Source of the DNA: Nematostella vectensis
Lineage: Eukaryota; Cnidaria; Anthozoa; Actiniaria; Edwardsiidae
Length of the DNA stretch: 64,000 nucleotides
Direction of reading: 5' to 3'
Assembly: GCF_932526225.1 (NCBI RefSeq)
Contig: NC_064046.1
Coordinates: 9,451,719-9,515,718 of the forward strand
The notes below the pieces were generated by a model. It was given only the letters and a program-made list of their open reading frames with translations. It ran no database searches and had not been told where the DNA came from. Positions 21,821 through 64,000 of this stretch are shown here, piece by piece. A program made the position numbers and the translations under genes. Each line of letters begins with the position of its first letter. Positions within the stretch are counted from its first letter, which is position 1.

Positions 21821-23320
21821 TTGTGTAATATTGCCAACAGCCACACCCGCCACAATTGTAAATAAATCTGCTTTGATACCTAGTCCTTTATGGGAGATGT
21901 GGCTCTGACTTAAAAGTCTATAAGCGGTTTCTCCTTTCTATAAGAGACTATAGGTTCATTAAAGATTCTAGCCGTATGAGGCTGAGATCCGTGATAAGTT
22001 GCCAGTTTGTTATAAGAATCTTTAGAAGATTCTGTTTAGCCGGGTGGAACCTCATGACAAAATGTTTAGATTCGTTTATTAGATGCCATGTTTGCCTCAA
22101 AACGCATTTTGCCTGTCCGTGAATTCAACACTCGCCGTTATGTATGTTGTGAAATCGCGTAACCGTATCTAGAATAAGTTGCGGATTTCGGCTTAGAAGG
22201 TGGCAAGTGAGGAATTTGTTCTCAACGGACCTAGGCCATCTCCCTAGACACAAACCCTTCTTATAACTAAGAGGGTGGCAAGAGGAGAGAATGCGTGTAC
22301 TGAAAAGTTTCAGTAAGCTATGGACATCAAAGATCTTTAAATCAATGAATCTTTCGCCCCTTTATAGACTTCTGATGAAGTAAATAAAGTCCGTAGTGTC
22401 TTTGAGATTACACTTTTGCTTGAGCGTTATATGCCGCAGAAATGGATCTACGGAGGACGATATACGCTAGACGTGGTTTATGAGGTGACAAAAACCTTAG
22501 GTGACATATTATATGTCTTTGTGGTGGAATTTGTCGTTCTTTAATGTTTCACGTCTATGGGAGCGTTGCTCGACCTGACATAAGCGCTTTCTTTGTGCAT
22601 GTAAAGTTTCTTAGAGTTATTTAGGACATATCTGCAGTACAGCTCACTCCTGTTTTAATAGATTTCTTAAAATCAAACAGGAAGATTTGAGGCTGCCGAG
22701 AATCACCACTGTAACTCGTAGAATTCAAAGTGCACTTTGGCTAAATCTGGCTTTTTCTGAGAGAGGGCTCGCTCATCTCGTCTAAGGTGCCTTTCGATGT
22801 CATCGTTTGATGAAAAATCGGCGGGCGGTTATAGCGTTTACAAGACCGGTTTCGGACTCTTAATGAAGAGACCTTCGTCAGTTGTTTTTCGCTAGGTTTC
22901 TAATGAGGACTTCGTAAAGTATGCTCGATTAGCGGATTGTGACATGAAGTCGCGGGCCCGTTTATATATCAGAGGTCGGACGAATCTTTAATTGAAGTGA
23001 CTAGTCGGTGATTGGCTATCTAGCGTTTTACACTATTTCGATCCGCGTCATTTTAAGGTAGGCTATGTTTTGAAAACAAAAGGCCTATTGTCGGTGACAC
23101 GGTCGCGTGGTAGCGCTATTGTTAAACCATAGGAAGCAAAAATAGACAGATATTTGTATCAGGAAGATTTTTGCATTCCCTCGATTTGTCTGCAAATTTA
23201 TATTGGTATGTGGACTGGTACAAAAAAGTCCGGCTACCTAGATCAATTGTGGGTGAATCCTCGAAAGGCTTTCGCGTTACGGGGGCCGTGGAGTTTAAGA
23301 CCGTAGTCTAAGCAAGTCAG
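21821..23320. repeat. Array unit 6 with long tail (1500 bp)
   Basis: The body matches the other units, then continues after GCGGATTGTGACATGAAG with about 380 bases not seen in units 1-5. The first roughly 150 bases of that tail are shared with unit 7; the rest is found only here. Confidence 0.8.
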
Positions 23321-24563
23321 TTGTGTAATATTGCCAACAGCCACACCCGCCACAATTGTAAATAAATCTGCTTTGATACCTAGTCCTTTATGGGAGATTG
23401 TGGCTCTGACTTAAAAGTCTATAAGCGGTTTCTCCTTTCTATAAGAGACTACAGGTTCATTAAAGATTCTAGCCGTATGAGGCTGAGATCCGTGATAAGT
23501 TGCCAGTTTTTTATAAGAATCTTCAGAAGATTCTGTTTAGCCGGGTGGAACCTCATGACAAAATGTTTAGATTCGTTTATTAGATGCCATGTTTGCCTCA
23601 AAACGCATTTTGCCTGTCCGTGAATTCAACACTCGCCGTTATGTATGTTGTGAAATCGCGTAACCGTATCTAGAATAAGTTGCGGATTTCGGCTTAGAAG
23701 GTGGCAAGTGAGGAATTTGTTCTCAACGGACCTAGGCCATCTCCCTAGACACAAACCCTTCTTATAACTAAGAGGGTGGCAAGAGGAGAGAATGCGTGTA
23801 CTGAAAAGTTTCAGTAAGCTATGGACATCAAAGATCTTTAAATCAATGAATCTTTCGCCCTTTTATAGACTTCTGATGAAGTAAATAAAGTCCGTAGTGT
23901 CTTTGAGATTACACTTTTGCTTGAGCGTTATATGCCGCAGAAATGGATCTACGGAGGACGATATACGCTAGACGTGGTTTATGAGGTGACAAAAACCTTA
24001 GGTGACATATTATATGTCTTTGTGGTGGAATTTGTCGTTCTTTAATGTTTCACGTCAATGGGAGCGTTGCTCGACCTGACATAAGCGCTTTCTTTGTGCA
24101 TGTAAAGTTTCTTAGAGTTATTTAGGACATATCTGCAGTACAGCTCACTCCTGTTTTAATAGATTTCTTAAAATCAAACAGGAAGATTTGAGGCTGCCGA
24201 GAATCGCCACTGTAACTCGTAGAATTCAAAGTGCACTTAGGCTAAATCTGGCTTTTTCTGAGAGAGGGCTCGCTCATCTCGTCTAAGGTGCCTTCCGATG
24301 TCATCGTTTGATGAAAAATCGGCGGGCGGTTATAGCGCTTACAAGACCGGTTTCGGACTCTTAATGAAGAGACCTTCGTCAGTTGTTTTTCGCTAGGTTG
24401 CTAATGAGGACTTCGTAAAGTATGCTCGATTAGCGGATTGTGACATGAAGTCGCGGGCCCGTTTATATATCAGAGGTCGGACGAATCTTTAATTGAAGTG
24501 ACTAGTCGGTGATTGGCTATCTAGTGTTTTACACTATTTCGATCCGCGTCATTTTAAGGTAGG
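23321..24563. repeat. Array unit 7, last copy
   Basis: This is the body plus the first part of the unit 6 tail, diverging from unit 6 after AAGGTAGGC. In the AGAATCTT hairpin it has one change, located in the loop (TAG to CAG), leaving the stem intact. Confidence 0.8.
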
Positions 24564-27500
24564 CACTTCACAAAAAGCAACAAATAATAATAAAATCATC
24601 AGAACAAATAGATTAGTTCCATATTTTATTTAATTTCCCATGCATTAGAATATTTTGTGACAGCCTCCAAGCTAACTATTTTTAGATAGTTTAAAACGGT
24701 GCTTATTCCAAAATGAAAAAAAATGAAAAAAAACCAAACTTTTGCTGCAAACTGTAAACTGTATTAGGCAGTGAGGGATTAGAGGTAATGAGCATAGTTG
24801 TGCCAACACACTTCTGACACACTACAGTAACCCAAGAACAATCTAAAAGATATCTTGTTAAGAGTCGTACCCTGAAATAGAACAAACAAAATAATTAGAA
24901 TCTTCTAAGGTAGTGGCTAAATCATAATCTATTGAAGAAATTCAAAGACTTTCAAGAAAATACATCAGGACAGCAGAGGTTCAATTTTTAAACAAAGACT
25001 TCAAACTTCATATTCATGCTAATGAAATGAAACTAGAAAGTAACTTATAATTTAAAACTGTTGCCAGTTTTTTTCAACTTTAACATTTCTAATTCTTTGG
25101 GAGATGCAATTTTGTTTGTTTGTTATAACAAAATGAGCTTTAAACATCCCTGTTACTCAAATGTATCATTTTAAAAGCGTTTTCTTCTTTGCATTCAAGG
25201 CCATTCTCTTTGGCCATACTTTTAGTTTTCAGTCTTGGTAAATAACAAAAAAATAAACAACATAGACAACAAGTCGTCTGATAGACTATTTGTTAGGATA
25301 TCCACCAGAAATAGAGAAATAACTTAAATAAAAATTGTAAGTGCGAATGTTAGTATAAATGCAGTGAGCTGTTTAGTTAGTAAATTATAAGTTTTAAGTT
25401 ACTTTTATGGTGTATAACTAATACCTAACCTAGTAGAATCTAAACCAAAAACTTTATATAGAGGCACCTACTTCGAAGGCTTAAATAGCAGTCTTGATGA
25501 ACAAATAATAAATAGAAGAAATTTATCAATAAAGCGTGACGTACAAAACCATTTGTAATTCACGATAACAAAACAATTCTCACTCGATCAAAATTCAAGC
25601 ATATCCAAGCCATCTTAGCTATCGTCTATTCCATAATAATCAATCGTCCTCTCAACCATAGAGCTTTATTAATTCCAATTATTCTTGATTCTAAGTTTTT
25701 TTTATTAAAATGATATAATAGTTTTGGTAAGTTTGTCAAGGCTAGTGTAGAGGAGTCTGCCGCCATTTTGTTTATCGAGTTCATCTTTTCTTGTTGTGTG
25801 TTGTACGGTTACTTATCTTTGTTTTGTGACGCTCATTCGATAATTGAACAAAGAGCAAGAGTTAGAATTAGAGTTAGAACTAGAGTTATTTGTTTGAAAT
25901 AGCACCATTGATTCAAATGCAGCATGGATCCGATCGAAAACTTACCTTGTAGAGGTGGACTTGTTGATTCCTTTCGTGTTGAAATTACGCACGTGGTCGG
26001 CAGATGATCGCTTTTTATAGCAGACGCTCGTAATTCAAGGCGGTTTTCTTCGGCTACCAGGGGCTTAGAATGCGGAAGGTTTCTTCTAGATCTCAGTCAG
26101 GTAATCAAATTTAAAAACAGGCCCGTCTTTCTTCCCAATTAACCGCTCCATATTGATGTTTGGAGGCCAGGCACCAAGTATACACCTCTATTTGCCAATG
26201 GTTCTGAATTTAATGAGCCGACTTGTTGGGGAAGTGACGTCATAAGTGCTCTCCAAATCGAGCTAGCTCAAGCAATGGCCGCCGATTTTCGAACGTTTTA
26301 TACGGGCTTTATTGTCACTTTTTACAACTTTGCTGTGGGAGTTTTGAGCTAATTTTTTTTACCAAGAGTATATCAAACGATGCTCTTTCTAATGAATGTA
26401 GCGAGAAGGCGTAATATTGATGTGAATTTACGTCATACGGCCCCTTTAAAAGACAAAAAAATCTATTAAAATCCGAGATATTAAACAGGCCATCCGCTCT
26501 AAATTATCAATCACATCCTCAAAGAAACTTCCAATAAACACACTGCTTTCAATATTCTGAAATATTTTTCGCTTTTTCCGCTAAAAATCATCTGATATTG
26601 TTACGTAATCGACCGGAAGTAAACTGGTGACAATAATGCGGCTTTAATCGTGATATTAAAACATATTCACGTATGTGATCTTGTTTGTTGTTATTGTCTG
26701 GAAACGTCTTTCAATGACGAAGTTTTTGTTCATTGTAGCTACTGCTGGATCGCTTTTGAAAAAAAAAAAAACAAATGCACGGTTGTCACCTCTCAATTTC
26801 AATGACTAATTTGTAAAAGCCTTTTGCTCGGAACAGTTTTGCTTGTAATCTCCTTGAAATTTACGAATTGCTGCAAATATATATGTTGTTCACATTTATA
26901 ATCAGCCGGACTTCACGGTTTTGCCATCTCATGAATTACTATAAAAAGATAAAGACCAGTTTTAATCCTTCATGTAGTCATGGTAGTACATGGTAATTTT
27001 CTTAGTCTTTTATGTCTAACGCTACGTTTTTGCATGTTTTTTAAACCCGCACATCATGTTTTCAGTATTTTGAATGATTGGTCAAAACCGCAAAACTTGA
27101 TAAACTTGGAAAACATTTTAACGTGCTTCCCTAGAAAATAAAACTCGTTATTTTAATAAAAAAAGAATTCTGTTTCCGTATTATATCAATGCACCATTCG
27201 TTATTTTGTCTGATGATGTTAGAAAACTGCAGTTTCACTGACTAGATTTATGTACACAGAAATCGCAGTTTCCGTGCAATTTCTGATTATATTGATCAAT
27301 TGAAATATTATGTTTAGGGAACAAGAATCCAAGAGAAAAAACAGGTGCTTTAGGGCTGTTTTAGTAAAACTGAAGAAATTAGAATTACACATGAAGCCAT
27401 GAAACAATTTTTTGTTCATGATTTAGCCGAAATCTGCTTGTGCTTGTGTTAGTTGCGTTGCTATAGTACACATACAGTAAGACCTCGTAAACTCGAGCTC

Positions 27501-30208
27501 TGACGGGTCTTGTGGATAGAGGTATTACAGAAGAACCCCGCTAACTCGAACTCTGACGGGTCTTATGGATAGTGGTAATACAGTAGAACCCCGCTAACTC
27601 GAACTCTGACGGGTCTTATGGATAGTGGTAATACAGTAGAACCCCGCTAACTCGAACTCTGACGGGACTTATGGATAGTGATAATACATTAGAACCTCGC
27701 TCACTCGAACTCTGACGGGTCTTTTGGATAGTGGTAATACAGTAGAACCCCTCTAACCCGAACTCTGACGGGTCTTATGGATAGTGGTAATACAGTAGAA
27801 CCCCGCTAACTCGAACTCTGACGGGTCTTATGGATAGTGGTGATACAGTAGAACCCCTCTAACCCGAACTCTAACGGGTCTTATGGATAGTGCTGATACA
27901 GTAGAACCCCACTAACTCGAACTCTGACTGGTCTTATGGATAGTGGTGATACAGTAGAACCCCTCTAACCCGAACTCTAACGGGTCTTATGGATAGTGGT
28001 GATACAGTAGAACCCCACTAACTCGAACTCTGACTGGTCTTATGTATAGTGGTAATACAGTAGAACCTCGCTAACTCGAGCTCTGACGGGTCTTATGGAT
28101 AGTGGTAATACAGTAGAACTCCGCTAAGTCGAACTCTGGCGGGTCTTATGGATTGAAAAATTCATATAAACTAGTAATAATTTCATGAAAATTATGAATT
28201 TCATGAAAATTATGAAGTATCATTATCTCATTTTCGTGATGTAATCAAATTAGGAATGAATAAGAATGAATAACGGGAAATGAATGAATAACTGGAAATC
28301 AAAAACAAAATCGATTATCATTTTAAATTTCGAGTAATGAAAAGTAGATAAAAATGATCACAAGCGAACGGTAAAATACACTCTTTTTTATAAAACGTCT
28401 AATTTTCATTTTAGGCTGGGCCGTTTTTATTTTTGGGAAATCTTAAGGCTGAATATGTTCTTAACGATGTTCTTAAATTTAAGTTTATCTAAGAATATAA
28501 TACTCAATGAGTTATTAGGAAGTGATCAATTTGTTACTGTGAGCACAATTTGATTCTGCATTTTTGAACGCATCAGGACTAAAAAAAAGAGCTTTTTTCT
28601 GCTATCTGAGCCTCGGAATGTTCTTGGCATGTTCTTTATTTGCTTCAAATCTCAGGCTGGACGTTCTTATAAAAAAGATACTTATAATATGTCTTATAGT
28701 GTATGTATAAGGCAAAGAAAAAATAATTGCTTATCCGATTCCAAATCCAAGGAAAATCGAACTCGGTCCGACTGGGCTTTTCGAGCTCGAGTTGGCGGGG
28801 TTTTAATGTATTCGCATTTATCTTTTTTTATTTTTCTCGGAGGTTCTTTTCTACTATGGACGTTTCTTTCCATTTTAAGGTGCAGAAGGCTGTTTCACGC
28901 TTTTGGAGAAGATTATAACTGCGGTTTGAGGGAGGGGACACCGTATGTCTAAACAAGACGAAAAATAAAACACGTTAAGTGTTTGTGGCAAGCAAGGTTC
29001 TTTGATCCCCCAGCCCCTCCCCTCCCTATCGAAATTTTCCATTTGTCACGGCATATATAAGTTGACTCAATATTTCATTAATACCTAGCCTTTCGTTCAA
29101 GCTTATCCCGTTTTGTGTTTTGTAAGCGTATACGCGTTTTGTGAATGACTAGGACAAGTCTACTGATCACTGAGGGATTTCCTCCCAGAGTTTTTTTTTT
29201 ACGTTAGTGCACTCATCATCTGCACATAGCGCCGATTGCAATACAACGTCTGCTTTTAATTTTCCATACCATGGCCTTTAGCAAATCGTGCTAAATTCCC
29301 TTTCAGTTGTTTTCTGAAAATCTAATTTGTGCTCTACACCCGCTCTATTATTTCAAAACCAAACAAAAACGCCTAAAGTGCAACAAAACATCGAAAGCAA
29401 TTTTCCCATTCTTAATTCAAAATTTTTAAACGATACGCGTTCAATTTAAAATAGCGCTTTGGGAGGGCAATTTACTTTGCAATGGTTCGCGTTGTTATCA
29501 ACATAAAAATGGCTTTCACTGAGTGGTCGAGTGAGTCTGTTTTTATCGGGTTTTTATTCGCTGCGGTTTTATCGCTCAAGATAGCCCAGATCGGGTGATG
29601 AATTTGTCATGTATTTAGACGCTCAGCGTTCCAGGTGTTCTCGGATCCGAGCGTTTTGCACAGAGATAAATTTCGATTGAACGAATGATAAGCTCCGAAT
29701 AACCATATAATTGACTCTGTGCGTTAAAACCAATGAGCATACAAAGCACTGCAGAGACACTGCGAATTTACCAATTACAGAGACCCCAAAAATGTAAAGG
29801 TAAACATTTCAGTAGGGGGTATGGAATAATCAGTATGCTGAATTCCTGAGTCCGCGAGCGACCATTTCCTGAGTGCTTGTGTCAGCAACCAAAGAGGATT
29901 TCTCCAGGCATTTCACCTCGACAGCTGTCGAGTTCGATCAAAGATTTTAACAATTTGTCTGGAATCCTCCAAGCTTTAGATTATTATAAATTCATATAAT
30001 TCAAAGCCTGAGGAAGCAGTGGGAGCAAGACTGAGTATTGAACGTCGTAGACGGAATTCAAAATTTCTTTCATTCACAATTCACTTGGCGGCGTCTGGCT
30101 ACTGGGAAATGCATTCCGAGTGGAGATATGACGAGATGGCTTTATTCTTATGGCAAATTCGCCGTTAGAGTTGCTGATTTTGAAAGCTGGAAGGCAGGAT
30201 TTTGAGAT
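24564..30208. other. Intergenic region between the array and gene B
   Basis: AT-rich DNA with no open frame or RNA gene that I can support. It contains a 53 bp minisatellite at 27475-28150 (separate entry). The promoter and 5' UTR of gene B must lie in the last part, but I see no convincing core element. The open frame at 28629-28952 has no recognisable content and I do not call it. Confidence 0.6.
27475..28150. repeat. 53-bp minisatellite with pogo-like TIR motif
   Basis: There are about twelve tandem copies of a 53 base unit that begins CAGTAGAACCCCGCTAACTC and includes CTGACGGGTCTTATGGATAG. The first 20 or so bases resemble the terminal inverted repeat of the small element at 37070-37243 (GTAGAACCTCGATTTAACG), so the array may have grown from the end of a pogo/Tigger-type element. 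Confidence 0.8.
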
Positions 30209-61170
<30,962 letters not shown>

Positions 61171-62904
61171 GTATGTGTGGGTGAGAGAATCAACGCCAAA
61201 CTCAAGTACAGGTATGTATGGATGAGAGAATCAACGTCAAACTCAAGTACATGTGTGTGTGGATGAGAGAATCAACGCCAAACTCAAGTACATGTGTGTG
61301 TGGATGAGAGAATCAACGCCAAACTCAAGTACAGGTATGTGTGGATGAGAGAATCAACGCCAAACTCAAGTACATGTGTGTGTGGATGAGAGAATCAACG
61401 CCAAACTCAAGTAACGGTATGTATGGATGAGAGAATCAACGCCAAACTCAAGTACAGGTATGTGTGGATGAGAGAATCAACGCCAAACTCAAGTACAGGT
61501 ATGTGTGGATGCGGGCTTAAACGCCAAACTCAAGTGCAGGTGTGTGTGGATTAGAGAATCAACGTCAAACTCAAGTACAGGTATGTGTGGATGAGAGAAT
61601 CAACGCCAAACTCAAGTACAGGTATGTGTGGATGCGGGCTTAAACGCCAAACTCAAGTGCAGGTGTGTATGGATGAGAGAATCAACGTCAAACTCAAGTA
61701 CCGGTATGTGTGAGTGAGAGAATCAACGCCAAACGCAAGTAGAGGTATGTATGGATGCGGGCGTCAACGCCAAACTCAAGTACAGGTGTGTATGGATGAG
61801 AGAATCAACGCCAAACTCAAGTACATGTGTGTGTGGATGAGGGAATCAACGTCAAACTTAAGTGCAGGTGTGTGTGAGTGAGAGAATCAACGCCAAACGC
61901 AAGTAGAGGTATGTATGGATGTGGGCGTCAACGCCAAACTCAAGTACAGGTATGTATGGAAGAGAGAATCAACGCCAAACTCAAGTACAGGTGTGTATGG
62001 ATGAGAGAATCAACGCCAAACTCAAGTACAGGTATGTATGGATGAGAGAATCAACGTCAAACGCAAGTACAGGTATGTATGGATGAGAGAATCAACGCAA
62101 AACTCAAGTACAGGTATGTGTGGAAGGTATGTATGGATGAGAGAATCAACGTCAAACTCAAGTACAGGTATGTATGGATGCGAGAATCAACGCCAAACTC
62201 AAGTACAGGTATGTGTGGATGCGGGCTTAAACGCCAAACTCAAGTACAGGTATGTATGGATGCGAGAATCAACGTCAAACTCAAGTACAGGTATGTATGG
62301 ATGCGAGAATCAACGCCAAACTCAAGTACAGGTATGTGTGGATGCGGGCTTAAACGCCAAACTCAAGTGCAGGTGTGTGTGGATGAGAGAATCAACGTCA
62401 AACTCAAGTACAGGTATGTATGGATGAGAGAATCAACGCAAAACTCAAGTACAGGTGGGTGTGTATGGATGAGAGAATCAACGTCAAACTCAAGTAACGG
62501 TATGTGTGAGTGAGAGAATCAAGGCCAAACGCAAGTAGAGGTATGTATGGATGCGGGCGTCAACGCCAAACTCAAGTACAGGTGTGAGTGAGTGAGAGAA
62601 TCAACGTTTAACTGAAGTATAGGTATTTGGGATGAGGGCATCAACGCTAAACTCAAGTACAGGTATGTATGGATGAGGGCACCACCATATATAACATCCA
62701 GCTACTTTGCAAATTTAGTTGGCAATTACTAATTTTAATAAACCATTTCCATTTATTTATATGACCAATGGCATCACTATATTGCCTTAAAAAGGACAAA
62801 ACGTTAACTCGTTGTCACATATCAACACCGATGACATCACTGGGCTTGTTGTTACCTTTCGTCTCACAAATAGTCGATGACCCTTGCACTATTTTCTGGC
62901 ACTG

Positions 62905-64000
62905 TGCCACTTGCACTGGCATCGGCACAACATAGATACAGTACGATAACCACCAGTTCCGTAACAGTCCTAGTTCCGTACCACTTAGCATTTGTTTTTA
63001 TCTTTTTCACTGGCATCGGCACAACATAGATACAGTACGATAACCACCAGTTGCGTAGCAGTCCTAGTTCCGTACCACTTAGCATTTTTTTTTATCTTTT
63101 TCACTGGCATTGGCACAACATAGATACAGTACGATAACCACCAGTTCCGTAGCAGTCTTAGTTCCGTACCACTTAGCATTTTTTTTTATCTTTTTCACTG
63201 GCATTGGCACAACATAGATACAGTACGATAACCACCAGTTCCGTAGCAGTCCTAGTTCCGTACCACTTAGCATTTGTTTTTATCTTTTTCACTGGCATTG
63301 GCACAACATAGATACAGTACGATAACCACCAGTTCCGTAGCAGTCCTAGTTCCGTACCACTTAGCATTTTTTTATCTTTTTCACTGGCATTGGCACAACA
63401 TAGATACAGTACGATAACCACCAGTTGCGTAGCAGTCCTAGTTCCGTACCACTTAGCATTTGTTTTTATCTTTTTCACTGGCATTGGCACAACATAGATA
63501 CAGTACGATAACCACCAGTTGCGTAGCAGTCCTAGTTCCGTACCACTTAGCATTTGTTTTTATCTTTTTCACTGGCATTGGCACAACATAGATACAGTAC
63601 GATAACCACCAGTTCCGTAGCAGTCTTAGTTCCGTACTACTTAGCATTTTTTTTATCTTTTTCACTGGCATTAGCACAACATAGATACAGTACGATAACC
63701 ACCAGTTCCGTAGCAGTCCTAGTTCCGTACCACTTAGCATTTCTTTTTATCTTTTTTACTGGCATTGGCACAACATAGATACAGTACGATAACCACCAGT
63801 TCCGTAGCAGTCCTAGTTCCGTACCACTTAGCATTTTTTTATCTTTTTCACTGGCATTGGCACAACATAGATACAGTACGATAACCACCAGCTCCGTAGC
63901 AGTCCTAGTTCCGTACCACTTAGCATTTGTTTTTATCTTTTTCACTGGCATTGGCACAACATAGATACAGTACGATAACCACCAGTTGCGTAGCAGTCCT
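62905..64000. repeat. 94-bp tandem array running off the right edge
   Basis: About a dozen units of 94 bases (some one to three bases shorter at a T run), containing CACTGGCATTGGCACAACAT, AGTACGATAACCACCAGTT and CCGTACCACTTAGCATT. They lie in intron B15. The open frames on the minus strand encode only the repeat and resemble no known protein. Confidence 0.92.

Larger units (their letters stand above)
14993..24563. repeat. Composite tandem array: 1.1-kb unit x 7 and signal-exon block x 3
   Basis: A unit beginning TTGTGTAATATTGCC starts at 14993, 16115, 17644, 19171, 20291, 21821 and 23321. Three 431 bp blocks that copy gene A's first exon and upstream region lie after units 2, 3 and 5. Units 1 and 4 share their own variants and end in ATTGTCCG; units 6 and 7 carry a different, longer tail. 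The block 14993-17643 corresponds to 19171-21820, so a roughly 2.65 kb higher-order duplication has occurred. Copies are nearly identical, so the amplification is recent. The unit has no long open frame, and I do not recognise it as a known rRNA, snRNA, tRNA or transposon. Confidence 0.9.

Noticed and set aside
14993-24563. CRISPR array or rRNA/snRNA gene cluster
   Set aside because: There are no short repeats with unique spacers, and no conserved rRNA, 5S, U1, U2 or U6 words that I can recognise.
28629-28952. 107-codon frame in the intergenic region
   Set aside because: No domain, no splice partners and AT-rich codon use; expected by chance.
62864-63957. Series of minus-strand frames of 64-126 codons
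   Set aside because: They repeat with the 94 bp unit and encode only the repeat.

Overview
The window is animal nuclear DNA: spliced genes with GT-AG introns, large cadherin-repeat exons, much microsatellite and minisatellite DNA, and small foldback or inverted-repeat elements. Nothing bacterial or viral was recognised. The species cannot be fixed from the sequence. Giant cadherins with strings of EC domains and AT-rich introns would suit an early-branching invertebrate such as an anthozoan cnidarian, but that is only a guess.

The window holds the 5' parts of two large, related, divergently transcribed cadherin genes (Fat/Dachsous/CDH23-like in layout; no transmembrane segment is reached in either). 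Gene A is on the minus strand, starts at 14770 and leaves the window on the left. I assembled ten exons encoding a signal peptide, 13 cadherin (EC) repeats and the start of a 14th. Gene B is on the plus strand, starts at 30209 or 30251 and leaves on the right. I assembled fifteen exons plus one doubtful exon, encoding a signal peptide, about 28 EC repeats and the start of a 29th. Exon phases match at every junction I joined. The two proteins align domain by domain from EC1 to at least EC9, including an unusual cysteine pair in EC8, so they are head-to-head paralogues. Gene A carries an in-frame TAA in the EC9/EC10 linker (4730-4732) and may be a pseudogene or a polymorphic null allele.

Between them, 14993-24563 is a composite tandem array: seven copies of a roughly 1.1 kb unit of unknown identity, interleaved with three 431 bp copies of gene A's own promoter-proximal region and signal-peptide exon. 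From 24.6 to 30.2 kb is AT-rich intergenic DNA with one 53 bp minisatellite whose unit resembles a pogo/Tigger-type terminal inverted repeat.

The most unusual signal is in the introns. In many of them tandem repeats begin at, or run straight across, a splice site, duplicating exon end plus donor (or acceptor) as a unit: 141 bp x 8 at exon B4, 187 bp x 2 at B7, 67 bp x 2 at B8, 41 bp x about 37 at B15, and 52-53 bp x 7 at the acceptor of exon A5. Others start within tens of bases of a donor: a CATCAC array of 3.3 kb at B6, TGTC at B9, GTGAGT-rich DNA at B12 and CAGACA at A5. Functionally both genes would supply very long, calcium-stabilised extracellular adhesion or tether proteins. How the repeats affect their splicing is the open question.
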